A stretch of 64,000 bases of DNA from an uncultured Flavihumibacter sp. (GTDB lineage Bacteria; Bacteroidota; Bacteroidia; Chitinophagales; Chitinophagaceae). Where the stretch lies: assembly GCA_902168105.1 (NCBI GenBank), contig CABHOY010000019.1, forward strand, positions 124,001-188,000, given 5' to 3'. The notes under the pieces were generated by a model. The model was given only the letters and a program-made list of their open reading frames with translations, was not told the DNA's origin and ran no database searches. Positions 1 to 8,984 of the stretch are shown here, one piece after another; position 1 is the stretch's first letter, and each line of letters begins with the position of its first letter. Both the position numbers and the translations under genes were made by a program.

Positions 1-619
1 TAGCATAAGAGATCACAAGCCCTAAAGGGAAATCTGTATTGGCAGGCGGGTTCTCCAATATGCCAGTAACAAGTATATGTTGTCCGTATACACTGATATG
101 CTTACCAGGCGCCTGCTTCCAGTCACCAAAATATCTTGTGGCAAAATCCCGGGACAGCAATGCTGTATTCTGCTCTCTGATGGCGCTGGCCGCATTCCCT
201 GTCAGCATTTTAAAATCGAACATCTCGAAGAACTCCGGTTCTGCAAAAAAGGTCCCTCTCTGTTCTTTGAACTTCTTCGTTTCTCCTCCGGCGCCCGGAA
301 TAGTCACCTGGACATCTTTATCGCCATATATAGCCGCCACCTTCTCCAACTGGGAATAATCCTTCCGCAAACCTTGTGCATATGGAAAGGGCATACCTGT
401 ACCATAACCACCTGACGCTTCTTCCTGGCTGGCCCTTAGAACACGGTAAATACGATCTTTCTTAGTATGAAAACTGTCAAACTCTTTCGCATATTGCACG
501 ATGACAGCAATCAGAAGGAAAGCGCAAAATCCTACCATCAATCCTGTGATGTTCACAAAGAAATGGCTGCCGTTGCGAAGGAAATTTCTGAAGGCGGTCT
601 TAATATAGTTTAAAAGCAT
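1..619 (-). CDS. ABC transporter permease, FtsX/MacB type (5' part only)
   Basis: This is the N-terminal 206 codons of a permease that continues past the left edge; the frame stays open to base 1. The protein begins MLLNYIKTAFRNFLRNGS and then has one hydrophobic helix (about residues 20-45, VNITGLMVGFCAFLLIAVIV), followed by an extracytoplasmic MacB_PCD-like domain containing the segments FDSFHTKKDRIYRVLRAS and LTGNAASAIREQNTALLS. Such permeases belong to ABC systems for peptide or antibiotic export or lipoprotein handling in Bacteroidota. It starts 45 bp after the stop of a second permease on the same strand, so the two are probably co-transcribed. No ATPase gene is in view, so the substrate cannot be assigned. 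Confidence 0.85.
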   Translation of the reverse strand, partial: MLLNYIKTAFRNFLRNGSHFFVNITGLMVGFCAFLLIAVIVQYAKEFDSFHTKKDRIYRVLRASQEEASGGYGTGMPFPYAQGLRKDYSQLEKVAAIYGDKDVQVTIPGAGGETKKFKEQRGTFFAEPEFFEMFDFKMLTGNAASAIREQNTALLSRDFATRYFGDWKQAPGKHISVYGQHILVTGILENPPANTDFPLGLVISYA

Positions 620-664
620 GTACGTTATTTTAATGTCATTATTGAACAAAACACCGGCAGATCT

Positions 665-3025
665 TTACTCTGCTTTCAGGCTCTTCACAGGGTCTGTCAA
701 AGATGCCCTGATAGCCTGGTAACTAACGATCATTATTGTAATAAGAATGGTCGAAACACCGGCAATTAAAAACACATCCATTCCGATAGCAGTACGATAG
801 GCAAAACCAGCCAGCCATTGCTGCATGATCCACCATGACAGCGGGAATGCGATAAAGACTGCCATCAGTACCAGCTTCAGAAAATCACCCGAAAGCATTA
901 ATACCACACTTTTTTCCGATGCCCCTAAAACTTTACGGATGCCGATCTCTTTCTTCCTCCTTTGTGCAGTGAAAGCAGCCAATCCGAACAGGCCCAGACA
1001 GGATATAAGGATGGCCATTCCTGCAGCGTAACCAGACAATGTCGCCAGGCGGTTTTCAGCTGTATATTGCGCCTGGTATTCACCATCCACAAATGTATAA
1101 TCGAAGGGAAAACCAGGGTCATATTTGTGGTAGATCTCGCGAAGCTGGTCAATTGTTTCCCGGTTCTTACCCGCTTTGATCCTGACCATGATACGGTAAG
1201 TGGCAAGAGGCTCGAGCCGCATCGCAAAAGGCTTCACATGCTCATGCAGTGATTCAAAGTTGAAGTCTTTCACTATACCTGCTATCTTCCTGTTCTGTCC
1301 CCACATCTTCACGACCTTCCCGACAGGATCGCTAAGTCCCATAGCCTTAACCGCCGCTTCATTAAAGATGATCTCAGCGCTATCTGAACTTATGCTGTTA
1401 TTGAAACTTCTGCCTTCTTTCATCTTCATCCCCAGGGTTTCAATAGCCCCATAGTTCACACCGATATTGGCGAAGCTTGTTTTATCGTCCGGCCGTTTAC
1501 CTTCCCAGTGAATGTCTGATGTGCCGCCATAATCATTTACAATGCTGTTATGATCTATGCTTGATGCAGCTGCTACTCCCGGCAGGTTTTTGACCGCATT
1601 TACAAAAACGGGCGTTTTATTTACAAGGTCCGACCCTAGTTGAAAACTGATGATATTCTCCACATTGTAGCCGGGGTCTTTAGTCTGTATATACCTGATC
1701 TGTTTATAAACTACCAGCACGGCAACAATGAATACGGCAGAAACAATGAACTGGAACATGACAAGTCCCTTTCTTACCCATATTTCCCCTAAAGAGGCCC
1801 GTAATTTACCTTTCAGGATCGCAACGGGATTGAAGCCTGAAAGATAGAAAGCAGGGTAAAATCCGGCCAGAAAACCTGTAAAAATGGTAATCCCTAAAAT
1901 GGACAGGAGCAATAAAAGATCAACATGCAATGTTATCTGTTTGCCGGTGATCGCGTTGAACGCAGGCAATAGAAAAGGTATCAGTACCAGTGTGATGGCC
2001 AACGCTAAAAAGGTGATCATCAGCGATTCTCCCAGGTATTGAAATATCAGCAGCTTTCTGTCCGCACCTACCACCTTCCTGATACCTACCTCTTTCAGTC
2101 TTTTAGAAGCTTTGGCAGTAGAGAGGTTCGTAAAGTTAATACTGGCGATGATCAGGATGAAAAGTGCTATGATGGAGAACATCCGCACATATTCTATTCT
2201 GCCTCCGGCCAGTACGCCGTTCTCATAGCGGTTATACAGGTACCCGGATGAATACCGGCGGGCAAATAGCTTGAAGCCGGCATTTTTATCCTTATGTTTT
2301 GCGAAGTCTGTTATTTTTCTGTTGAACTGACCTTCATCAGTGCCTTTCTTCAGGACCACGTAAGTGGAAGGATCGATATTGCCCCAGGAATTTAAAAAGG
2401 AATATTGCTCAAGGTATACGTCAAACGGGAGGACATAATCATACTTTACTGATGAATTAGCGGGAATGTCAAATACGCCCGATACCTGGTATTGCTTTTC
2501 ATGCTGCCATTCAATAGTCCTGCCGACAACATTTTCCGTAGTATGAAACAACTTTACAGCCAGCTCCTTTGATATGACGATGCTGTTCTTATCTGATAAG
2601 ACCTGCTCCTTATTCCCCTGCAGGAGCGGGTAAGAGAAGATATTGAAATAGTCTTTCTCAGCATAGTACCCTATAGCGTTGAGATTATCATCTTTTACAG
2701 ACAATGTGGATGCTCCCGACCAATAGGGATAGATCACGGCTGCTGCATATTCCACTTCTGGCATCTCATCTTTCAATGTCCTTGCGAGAATACCCGGCGT
2801 AGACGCCATCGTTTGTATGCCTTCCGAATTTTCGATATTGACCATTACCTGGTACAGCTGACTGTCCTTTTTATGAAACTTGTCAATATGCATTTCGTCG
2901 CTGATCCATAGATAGATCAGAATAGCACAGATCAATCCGGAAGACAAACCGACCAGATTAAGCAAAGTGAACTGGCGGTCCTTCATGAGGTTGCGCCAGG
3001 CGATCTTCATATAATTCTTTAGCAT
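665..3025 (-). CDS. ABC transporter permease, FtsX/MacB type
   Basis: A full-length permease of 786 residues. The start at 3025 gives the typical opening MLKNYMKIAWRNLMKDRQ; a longer frame to 3076 is possible but lacks this family N-terminus. The order is: helix at about 20-40, a periplasmic MacB_PCD-like domain, a first FtsX block of three helices (near KRLKEVGIRKVVGADRKLL), a second periplasmic domain, and a C-terminal FtsX block (near RRKKEIGIRKVLGASEKSV). The repeated EIGIRKVxGA motif marks each FtsX half and shows the usual internal duplication of Bacteroidota permeases of about 800 residues. It precedes the partial permease at 619 on the same strand. The substrate is unknown. Confidence 0.92.
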   Translation of the reverse strand: MLKNYMKIAWRNLMKDRQFTLLNLVGLSSGLICAILIYLWISDEMHIDKFHKKDSQLYQVMVNIENSEGIQTMASTPGILARTLKDEMPEVEYAAAVIYPYWSGASTLSVKDDNLNAIGYYAEKDYFNIFSYPLLQGNKEQVLSDKNSIVISKELAVKLFHTTENVVGRTIEWQHEKQYQVSGVFDIPANSSVKYDYVLPFDVYLEQYSFLNSWGNIDPSTYVVLKKGTDEGQFNRKITDFAKHKDKNAGFKLFARRYSSGYLYNRYENGVLAGGRIEYVRMFSIIALFILIIASINFTNLSTAKASKRLKEVGIRKVVGADRKLLIFQYLGESLMITFLALAITLVLIPFLLPAFNAITGKQITLHVDLLLLLSILGITIFTGFLAGFYPAFYLSGFNPVAILKGKLRASLGEIWVRKGLVMFQFIVSAVFIVAVLVVYKQIRYIQTKDPGYNVENIISFQLGSDLVNKTPVFVNAVKNLPGVAAASSIDHNSIVNDYGGTSDIHWEGKRPDDKTSFANIGVNYGAIETLGMKMKEGRSFNNSISSDSAEIIFNEAAVKAMGLSDPVGKVVKMWGQNRKIAGIVKDFNFESLHEHVKPFAMRLEPLATYRIMVRIKAGKNRETIDQLREIYHKYDPGFPFDYTFVDGEYQAQYTAENRLATLSGYAAGMAILISCLGLFGLAAFTAQRRKKEIGIRKVLGASEKSVVLMLSGDFLKLVLMAVFIAFPLSWWIMQQWLAGFAYRTAIGMDVFLIAGVSTILITIMIVSYQAIRASLTDPVKSLKAE

Positions 3026-3170
3026 TAGCTGGGGAGTTAGACTATTCAGGATGCCAAACTGCCAAGTGAATGCCAATCTACAGTTAATTATTATAAAGAT
3101 AAATATACATTATCCATATGCATATATGTTCATTTTCGAGACATGCTGTGTTCGATATTGACTAAACAAA

Positions 3171-3200
3171 AAAGGCTGTAAACGATCGTTTACAACCTTT
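3171..3200 (-). terminator. Stem-loop terminator after the SDR gene
   Basis: The sequence AAAGG-c-TGTAAACG folds against CGTTTACA-a-CCTTT with one mismatch and a two-base loop. Read on the minus strand it is followed by a run of T, as in a Rho-independent terminator. It lies 20 bp after the SDR stop codon. Confidence 0.75.
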
Positions 3201-3219
3201 CTCATATTTGGTCCACAGC

Positions 3220-3984
3220 CTATAGAAACATTCCGCCTGATACTTCTATCGCTTGTGCAGTGATCCATCTTGCTCTTTCACTACAAAGGAATGCCGTCAC
3301 GCCGCCAATATCTTCAGCCAGGCCTACACGACCCAGTGCCGTGTTCTGCGCGATGAAATCTTTTGCGCCGGGGTGGGCATCAAAAGCACTTTTCGTAAAA
3401 TCTGTTTCAATAGCGCCGGGAGCGACGACATTCGCGTTGATCCTTCTGCCGCCTAATTCTTTAGCGAGGTATTTCGTGAAGTTAAAGATGGCTGCTTTTG
3501 TAGAAGAGTAAACGGAATAACCAGGTGTTACAAACCTTGCCAGACCTGTGGAAATATTGATGATCCTTCCACCATCGGCAATCACGTCCTGTAATGTTTG
3601 TGTGAGGAAATACACACCTTTAAAGTGAATGTTCACCAGGTCGTCAAAGTCCTGTTCTGTCACATCTGTGAACATGCCGTAACGATCAATACCGGCGTTG
3701 TTGATAAGGAAGTCAATATTAGTTGTGTCCCATTTCTCTTTAAGCGCCTTCTGCAGTTCAGCTTTAAATGCAGGGAATAGTGTAGTATTTGCAGTATCCA
3801 GCTGCAAAGCAATAGCTTCTACATTGAATTTTTCAATTTCAGCAATGACATGCTGTGCTTCGTCTTTTTTGCTGTGATAAGTGAAGACTATATTATGTCC
3901 GTCTTTAGCCAGTTCGATCACAGTGTTTTTACCTAATCCGCGGCTACCGCCTGTTACCAGCGCTATTTTCTTCTTTGTTTTCAT
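3220..3984 (-). CDS. Short-chain dehydrogenase/reductase (FabG-like)
   Basis: A 254-residue classical SDR, cytoplasmic and NAD(P)(H)-dependent. It has the cofactor motif TGGSRGLG near residues 11-18, NNAG at about 94-97, a catalytic Ser in INISTG, the YSSTK active-site pair (Tyr and Lys four residues apart), and the PGAIETDF segment after the active site. The length is typical of a single Rossmann domain. The substrate cannot be read from sequence. A short AraC-type regulator lies upstream on the same strand and may control it, since AraC-SDR pairs are common; a second such pair occurs at 55.4-57.0 kb. Confidence 0.9.
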   Translation of the reverse strand: MKTKKKIALVTGGSRGLGKNTVIELAKDGHNIVFTYHSKKDEAQHVIAEIEKFNVEAIALQLDTANTTLFPAFKAELQKALKEKWDTTNIDFLINNAGIDRYGMFTDVTEQDFDDLVNIHFKGVYFLTQTLQDVIADGGRIINISTGLARFVTPGYSVYSSTKAAIFNFTKYLAKELGGRRINANVVAPGAIETDFTKSAFDAHPGAKDFIAQNTALGRVGLAEDIGGVTAFLCSERARWITAQAIEVSGGMFL

Positions 3985-4081
3985 TTTGTACTGTGTTTGT
4001 TTTTACAATACAAAGTTGACTCAAACAGCGGTCCTGGTTATGGTGATCATTTAAGTAAAAATGGTACCCTCTTCAGTATTT

Positions 4082-4534
4082 CTATCGTTGCTCATGTAAG
4101 CGCCTGAATTTGGAAGGCGTTGTTCCCTCAAATGATTTAAACCATTTGGTGAAGTTGGAAGGATCGTAAGTAAGTATCGCTGCAACATCTGCCACGGAAT
4201 GTTTATTATCCAGCAATAATTCTTTTGCCATCTTCAGCAACTTTTGCTCATAGAAATAACAGGGATGATACCCGGTATGTTCTTTGATCACATTGCTGAG
4301 ATGTGTGGGATGAATGAACAATAATTCAGCAAACTGTTTCAGTTCAAACATTTCATCTACCCTGCCCGCGATGATATCCGTCAGATGCTCATCTATCAGG
4401 CGGAGATAATCCTGGTAGATCTCTTCCTTACGGCCGATATACCTGGTGGGTAATTTGATCTGCGCTGCCTCTTCCGGTGAAATTCCCAATAACAGACAAT
4501 TGGTTCCGGCAGGAGTTGTTGAGACGTTGATCAT
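4082..4534 (-). CDS. AraC-family transcriptional regulator (short form)
   Basis: A regulator of about 150 residues that is mostly an AraC/XylS DNA-binding domain: the first helix-turn-helix around FAELLFIHPTHLSNVIKEHTG and the second around SVADVAAILTYDPSNFTKWFK, ending in GTTPSKFRRL. The N-terminal ligand domain is reduced to about 50 residues. The start at 4534 (MINVSTT) is preferred; a start at 4567 would add 11 residues. The gene diverges from poxB and lies 97 bp upstream of the SDR gene on the same strand, so it could regulate either. Confidence 0.82.
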   Translation of the reverse strand: MINVSTTPAGTNCLLLGISPEEAAQIKLPTRYIGRKEEIYQDYLRLIDEHLTDIIAGRVDEMFELKQFAELLFIHPTHLSNVIKEHTGYHPCYFYEQKLLKMAKELLLDNKHSVADVAAILTYDPSNFTKWFKSFEGTTPSKFRRLHEQR

Positions 4535-4706
4535 GGCGTTTACGTTTAATTCGCAATTATAAAACATCTGTCAGCAAAAAAATGGTGACCATTTCAGTAT
4601 TTGATGCAAAGATCGTGGTTCTTGTTGGCCAAAATCCCTTTGCTGCCTTTTTCAGAGTATAAGACATTGATTTTAAATGTAAATTTAATAAAATAACACC
4701 TTGTTT

Positions 4707-6431
4707 ATGCCCAAAACAATAGCTGCACAAATAGTTGAACAACTGATAGCCGCCGGCGTCAGAAGAGTACATGGCGTGGTTGGCGACTCCCTGAACAGTA
4801 TTACGGACGAGATCCGTCAGCATAAGGAGATAACGTGGATACACTACCGCCATGAAGAAGCTGCCGCCTTTGCAGCAGGTGCAGAAGCACAGCTAACGGG
4901 GAAACTCGCCGTATGTGCTGGCAGTTGTGGTCCCGGCAATATGCACCTGATCAACGGCTTGTATGACGCCCACCGGAGCATGGCCCCGGTACTGGCTATC
5001 GCCGCCCAGATCCCCAGTACGGAGATCGGTACCTCCTATTTCCAGGAAACGCGGCCCGAGGCCCTGTTCCGGGAATGCAGTCACTATTGCGAAACGATCG
5101 CCTCTGCCAGGCAGATGCCCAGGGTATTACAGATTGCCATGCAGAATGCCGTCGGACTGGGAGGCGTGGCAGTAGTTGCATTGTCCGGAGATGTGGCCAT
5201 GCAGACGGTAGAAAGTAACGGACTGGAACATGAGCTGCTTATAAGCCGTCCCACGATACGGCCCTCAGATCATGAATTACGCAAACTGGCAGACCTGATC
5301 AATCAGTCGGAAAAGATCACCCTGCTCTGTGGCAGTGGTTGCGCAGGCGCCCATGATGAGCTGATCGCCGCAGGTGAAAAACTGCTCTCTCCCATGGTAC
5401 ATGCCCTGCGGGGAAAAGAACACGTGGAATACGACAATCCTTTTGGCGTGGGTATGACGGGTCTGATCGGGTTCTCTTCCGGGTACCATGCCATGGAACA
5501 TAGTGACCTGGTTATTATGCTGGGCACAGATTTTCCTTATAAGGACTGGTTTCCTTCCCGTGCAAAAATTGCACAGGTGGACATCAGGGCCGAGCGACTG
5601 GGCAGACGTTGTAATATCACCCTGGGGCTGGTAGGAAATGTGAAAGAAACCCTGCATTGCCTGCTGCCTATGGTAAAACAAAAGACCGATCGCTCTTACC
5701 TGGACAAATGTGTGGAACATTACAAAAAGAGCCGGGAATCGTTGGACGATCATGCTACAGGCAAATTCAATACAGCTCCGATACATCCGGAGTACCTGGC
5801 GTACAGGATAGATGAGATGGCGTCAGACAATGCCATTTTTACGGCGGACGTAGGCGAACCGACCGTGTGGGCTGCAAGGTATCTGAAGATGAAAAAAGGA
5901 CAACGCCTGCTGGGGTCTTTTAATCATGGATCAATGGCCAGCGCCATGCCGCAGGCTATCGGCGCGCAATTGACCTATCCCGGCAGACAAGTGATCTCCC
6001 TCTCAGGAGATGGTGGTTTTGCCATGATGATGGGCGATATTCTTACCATTGCGCAATATAACCTGCCGGTCAAGATCATTGTCTTCAATAACAGCTCTTT
6101 AGGCTTTGTGGCGATGGAAATGAAAGTAGCAGGCCTTCCTCCTTTTGGCACCGATCTGAAAAACCCTGATTTCGCCCGTATGGCCGAGGCTATAGGTATC
6201 AGAGGCATTCGCCTGGAGGACCCTGCCAATGTGGATACCGCGCTTGAAAAGGCCTTCGCGCACGATGGCCCTGTGTTGATAGATGCGGTTGTTAATCCGT
6301 CAGTACTGGTGATGCCGCCTAAGATAGAGTTTTCTCAGGCGAAAGGTTTTGGCATGTATGCGTTGAAACAGGTTTTCAATGGTAATGGTAAAGAAGTGTG
6401 GGACACACTGACCTCCAATTTCCTGGATTAG
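4707..6431 (+). CDS. poxB: Pyruvate dehydrogenase (quinone) / pyruvate oxidase
   Basis: A 574-residue thiamine-diphosphate enzyme of the PoxB type, which decarboxylates pyruvate to acetate and CO2 and passes electrons through FAD to quinone at the inner membrane. The TPP-activating glutamate is in HEEAAAFAAG (Glu50, the same position as in E. coli PoxB). The middle FAD domain follows, then the TPP/Mg motif GDGGFAMMMGD ending with NN. The length matches E. coli PoxB (572). I use the ATG at 4707; a TTG at 4701 is in frame but unnecessary. It diverges from an AraC regulator and ends one base from a convergent PfpI-AraC regulator gene. Acetolactate synthase-like enzymes share the fold, but the residue pattern fits PoxB best. 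Confidence 0.9.
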   Translation: MPKTIAAQIVEQLIAAGVRRVHGVVGDSLNSITDEIRQHKEITWIHYRHEEAAAFAAGAEAQLTGKLAVCAGSCGPGNMHLINGLYDAHRSMAPVLAIAAQIPSTEIGTSYFQETRPEALFRECSHYCETIASARQMPRVLQIAMQNAVGLGGVAVVALSGDVAMQTVESNGLEHELLISRPTIRPSDHELRKLADLINQSEKITLLCGSGCAGAHDELIAAGEKLLSPMVHALRGKEHVEYDNPFGVGMTGLIGFSSGYHAMEHSDLVIMLGTDFPYKDWFPSRAKIAQVDIRAERLGRRCNITLGLVGNVKETLHCLLPMVKQKTDRSYLDKCVEHYKKSRESLDDHATGKFNTAPIHPEYLAYRIDEMASDNAIFTADVGEPTVWAARYLKMKKGQRLLGSFNHGSMASAMPQAIGAQLTYPGRQVISLSGDGGFAMMMGDILTIAQYNLPVKIIVFNNSSLGFVAMEMKVAGLPPFGTDLKNPDFARMAEAIGIRGIRLEDPANVDTALEKAFAHDGPVLIDAVVNPSVLVMPPKIEFSQAKGFGMYALKQVFNGNGKEVWDTLTSNFLD

Positions 6432-6432
6432 G

Positions 6433-7413
6433 TCAGGCCACCACTGCTTCCTTATTGTATTTGTTCCTGTAGTCGATAGGCGACAGACCCGTGATCTTTT
6501 TAAAAACAGTTCTGAAAGACTTGGTGTCGTTATAGCCTACATCATACATAACTTCATTTACGTTCTTGTGGCTGTTCTCCAGCCATTTTTTTGCGGCCTC
6601 GATCTTCACCCGTTGAATATATTCAGCGGGTGTATTGTTGGTCGCTTTTTTGAAACGACGGTCAAAGTGCCTTCTGCCAATGGCAAATTTAGAAGCCAGA
6701 TCGTCTACAGAGATCCTTTCAGTAAGATTGCACTCAATGAATTCCTGCGCCTTTTTGATAGGCTCGTCTTCATGTTTTTTCTGACCGTTGAACATCACGA
6801 AAGGCGATTGGGATTTCCTGTCAATTTCCAGTGCGAACAACTTAGCTATCCTGATGGCCAGTGCACGGTCCGTATATTTTTCAACGATGTGTAACAGCAG
6901 GTTCCAGTAAGAGGAAGCGCCGCCACTTGAGTATAACCCCTGTTCCTCAGTAATGATCCTTCCATCCATGAGCTCCACTTCAGGGAACATTGCCCTGAAT
7001 TCAGGAGCAGAAGCCCAATGACTGGAACATTCTTTCCCGTTCAGTAATCCGGTAGATGCCAGCATGAAAGAACCAATGCACAAACTGGCTACTTCAGCCC
7101 CGTCATGATAATGATCGACGATCCAGGGAATGAATGCTTTATTCCTTTCCAGGGTCGCTTTCAGATTACCACTTAATGCAGGAATGACGATCAGGTCTGT
7201 TTTCTTTACATCCCTGATCAGGATTTCAGGATGCACAGAGAAAAGTCCCTGGTTCAGCGGTATTTCGTGGGTCAGTCCGACCAGCTGCACTTTAAACATG
7301 GCTGGCTTACCATCTGCTTCGAGAAACTCATTCAGCGTAGTAAACATGTAACGCGTATCAGAGATGGTGCCTAATACAGCCTCATCCGGCACGAGAATTG
7401 AAATGTGTTTCAT
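6433..7413 (-). CDS. DJ-1/PfpI-AraC fusion transcriptional regulator
   Basis: A 326-residue regulator of the FtrA/GlxA type. Residues 1-190 form a DJ-1/PfpI (class I glutamine amidotransferase-like) sensor domain with the nucleophile-elbow-like segment ASLCIGSFMLASTGLL. Residues of about 215-320 form an AraC DNA-binding domain with two helix-turn-helix units (VDDLASKFAIGRRHFDRRFK and VNEVMYDVGYNDTKSFRTVF). The amidotransferase-like domain is usually a ligand-binding module rather than an enzyme. It ends tail to tail with poxB, one base apart, and is likely expressed from the TACTTTTG element at 7447-7454. Confidence 0.9.
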   Translation of the reverse strand: MKHISILVPDEAVLGTISDTRYMFTTLNEFLEADGKPAMFKVQLVGLTHEIPLNQGLFSVHPEILIRDVKKTDLIVIPALSGNLKATLERNKAFIPWIVDHYHDGAEVASLCIGSFMLASTGLLNGKECSSHWASAPEFRAMFPEVELMDGRIITEEQGLYSSGGASSYWNLLLHIVEKYTDRALAIRIAKLFALEIDRKSQSPFVMFNGQKKHEDEPIKKAQEFIECNLTERISVDDLASKFAIGRRHFDRRFKKATNNTPAEYIQRVKIEAAKKWLENSHKNVNEVMYDVGYNDTKSFRTVFKKITGLSPIDYRNKYNKEAVVA

Positions 7414-7446
7414 CTGGGATCAGTATTTAATAAACAGGTTGTATGG

Positions 7447-7454
7447 CAAAAGTA
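7447..7454 (-). promoter_or_regulatory. Candidate TAnnTTTG promoter element for the PfpI-AraC gene
   Basis: On the minus strand these bases read TACTTTTG, an exact match to the Bacteroidota -7 consensus TAnnTTTG. It lies 34 bp upstream of the ATG at 7413. No clear -33 box was found. Confidence 0.4.
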
Positions 7455-7526
7455 AGGAAATTTAGATGTCAGAAACAACCCCGTTACAAGTCCGGAATAC
7501 AACCCCTCCAACCTATCCAGTCATCC

Positions 7527-7534
7527 TATCTTTG
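7527..7534 (+). promoter_or_regulatory. Candidate TAnnTTTG promoter element for the DHFR-like gene
   Basis: TATCTTTG matches the Bacteroidota -7 consensus exactly and lies 23 bp before the ATG at 7558. Confidence 0.45.
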
Positions 7535-7557
7535 AAATTGAGAAGAACTCTAACTGA

Positions 7558-8124
7558 ATGAGAAAGATAATCGTATCTATGAATGTTACGCTCGATGGTT
7601 TCATGGCGGGGACCAATGGAGAGCTGGACTGGCACTTTCCTATGTGGAACGAGGAAATGTCCATCTATTTCTGCGATCAGTTGGGAAAGACAGATACCAT
7701 CCTGCTTGGCCGCGTGAGTTATGAGCGAATGGCGCGATACTGGCCAAATAAGACATTCTCCGGAATAGCGCTGGAATACGCGGACATGATGAACAATCAT
7801 ACAAAGATCGTATTCTCCCAGACACTGGAAAATGCCACCTGGAGCAACACCCGGCTGGTGAAAGAGAACGCCGGTAAAGAAGTGCTGAAGATGAAGCAGT
7901 TGCCCGGTAAAGATATGATCATCTATGGCAGTGGCAGCATTGTCAGGTCGTTCATACAGGAAGGCCTGATCGATGAATTCCAGATATGGGTACATCCTGT
8001 CTTTATACAACAGGGCGTACCGATGCTCAGGGATATGGAAGAAAATATTTACCTCAGATTCATAAGAGCGAGGACTTTCAGTTCAGGGGTGGTCATTCTA
8101 TATTACAAGTTGGAACAGCAATAG
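7558..8124 (+). CDS. Dihydrofolate reductase-like / RibD C-terminal domain protein
   Basis: A 188-residue single-domain protein of the DHFR-like family (RibD_C, YwjB/YyaP-like). The N-terminus MRKIIVSMNVTLDGFMAG is characteristic, followed by DTILLGRVSYERMARYWP and the nucleotide-binding stretch MIIYGSGSIVRSFIQEGLIDEF. These stand-alone proteins probably bind NAD(P)H; their substrates are mostly unknown and they are not the housekeeping DHFR. It stands alone and converges with the ROK kinase gene, with only 5 bp between the stops. Confidence 0.85.
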   Translation: MRKIIVSMNVTLDGFMAGTNGELDWHFPMWNEEMSIYFCDQLGKTDTILLGRVSYERMARYWPNKTFSGIALEYADMMNNHTKIVFSQTLENATWSNTRLVKENAGKEVLKMKQLPGKDMIIYGSGSIVRSFIQEGLIDEFQIWVHPVFIQQGVPMLRDMEENIYLRFIRARTFSSGVVILYYKLEQQ

Positions 8125-8129
8125 ATCTC

Positions 8130-8984
8130 TCACTTACCATTTAGTTCCCAGAAGCCGGCAGCGCCTAACAGGATCGCCTCTTCCCCCAGCACGGAAACCA
8201 CGAACCGGGTATCTTCCATATGAAACTGGAGATTAGAGCGGAACAGGTCAAATGCCTGGGCAATATTTCCACCCAGTACTACCAACGAGGGAATAGGCTG
8301 CTGTTCCAGCAGGAACATGGCAAGATTGTATCCAAACTCCTGGAATACCTCCAGGGCATATGACGATTGCTGCGCCATACCGGCCAGCTCTTTTACACTC
8401 TTTATTTTTTCGCCACTCAGTTCTTCATAACGGCGAAGGAACCAACGGGTAGAGAAGTATTCTTCCGCAGTTGTATCGAGGAAAGGGGTCTTCCAGAAAG
8501 TCCCCTCCTGTGCAATGCCTTTATCTGCTACGGATGATCCGAAACCGGTACCAAGTGTTAGTCCGAGTACCTCCTTCTCACCTTTCACTGCCCCGTTGAA
8601 CAACTCACCCTGCAGGAAACAGGATGCATCATTCATGATCCTGATATCTTTTTTATCGATGCCCAGTTGCGCCGATAGTAATTCTTTTACATTCAGTCCA
8701 TACAGGGATTCATACTTGTGCAGGCCTTTGATCAGACTGATCCCCTCTTCATAATCAAAGGGACCCGGCATGGCGATACCGATATGATGAATACCATTAC
8801 CAGCCAGCATGCTTTTCTTCATGACATAACTCCAGCGACTGATGATCTTATCAGCACTGGCATGTGAGTCAATATGTTCACGGTGAACAGAACCAGGCAG
8901 GAAAGCCCTGCGCTGCATATCCACCAACGCAGTTGTAATATGAGAGCCACCAATATCCACGCCTAAAACCACTGTCTCTTTCAT
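8130..8984 (-). CDS. ROK-family sugar kinase (candidate mannokinase)
   Basis: A ROK kinase of 284 residues. It has the ATP phosphate loop in LGVDIGGSHITTALVD, the catalytic aspartate in IMNDASCFLQGE, a second glycine-rich site in LTLGTGFGSSVADKG, and the adenosine site LVVLGGNIAQAF. The zinc-binding CGCxGCxE stretch of many ROK kinases is absent. I start it at the ATG at 8984, which overlaps the stop of the upstream transporter gene as ATGA; the longer frame to 9011 begins with TTG. As the last gene of the mannosidase/isomerase/transporter operon, it most likely phosphorylates mannose to mannose-6-phosphate for the isomerase encoded two genes upstream. Fructose or glucose remain possible. Confidence 0.88.
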   Translation of the reverse strand: MKETVVLGVDIGGSHITTALVDMQRRAFLPGSVHREHIDSHASADKIISRWSYVMKKSMLAGNGIHHIGIAMPGPFDYEEGISLIKGLHKYESLYGLNVKELLSAQLGIDKKDIRIMNDASCFLQGELFNGAVKGEKEVLGLTLGTGFGSSVADKGIAQEGTFWKTPFLDTTAEEYFSTRWFLRRYEELSGEKIKSVKELAGMAQQSSYALEVFQEFGYNLAMFLLEQQPIPSLVVLGGNIAQAFDLFRSNLQFHMEDTRFVVSVLGEEAILLGAAGFWELNGK

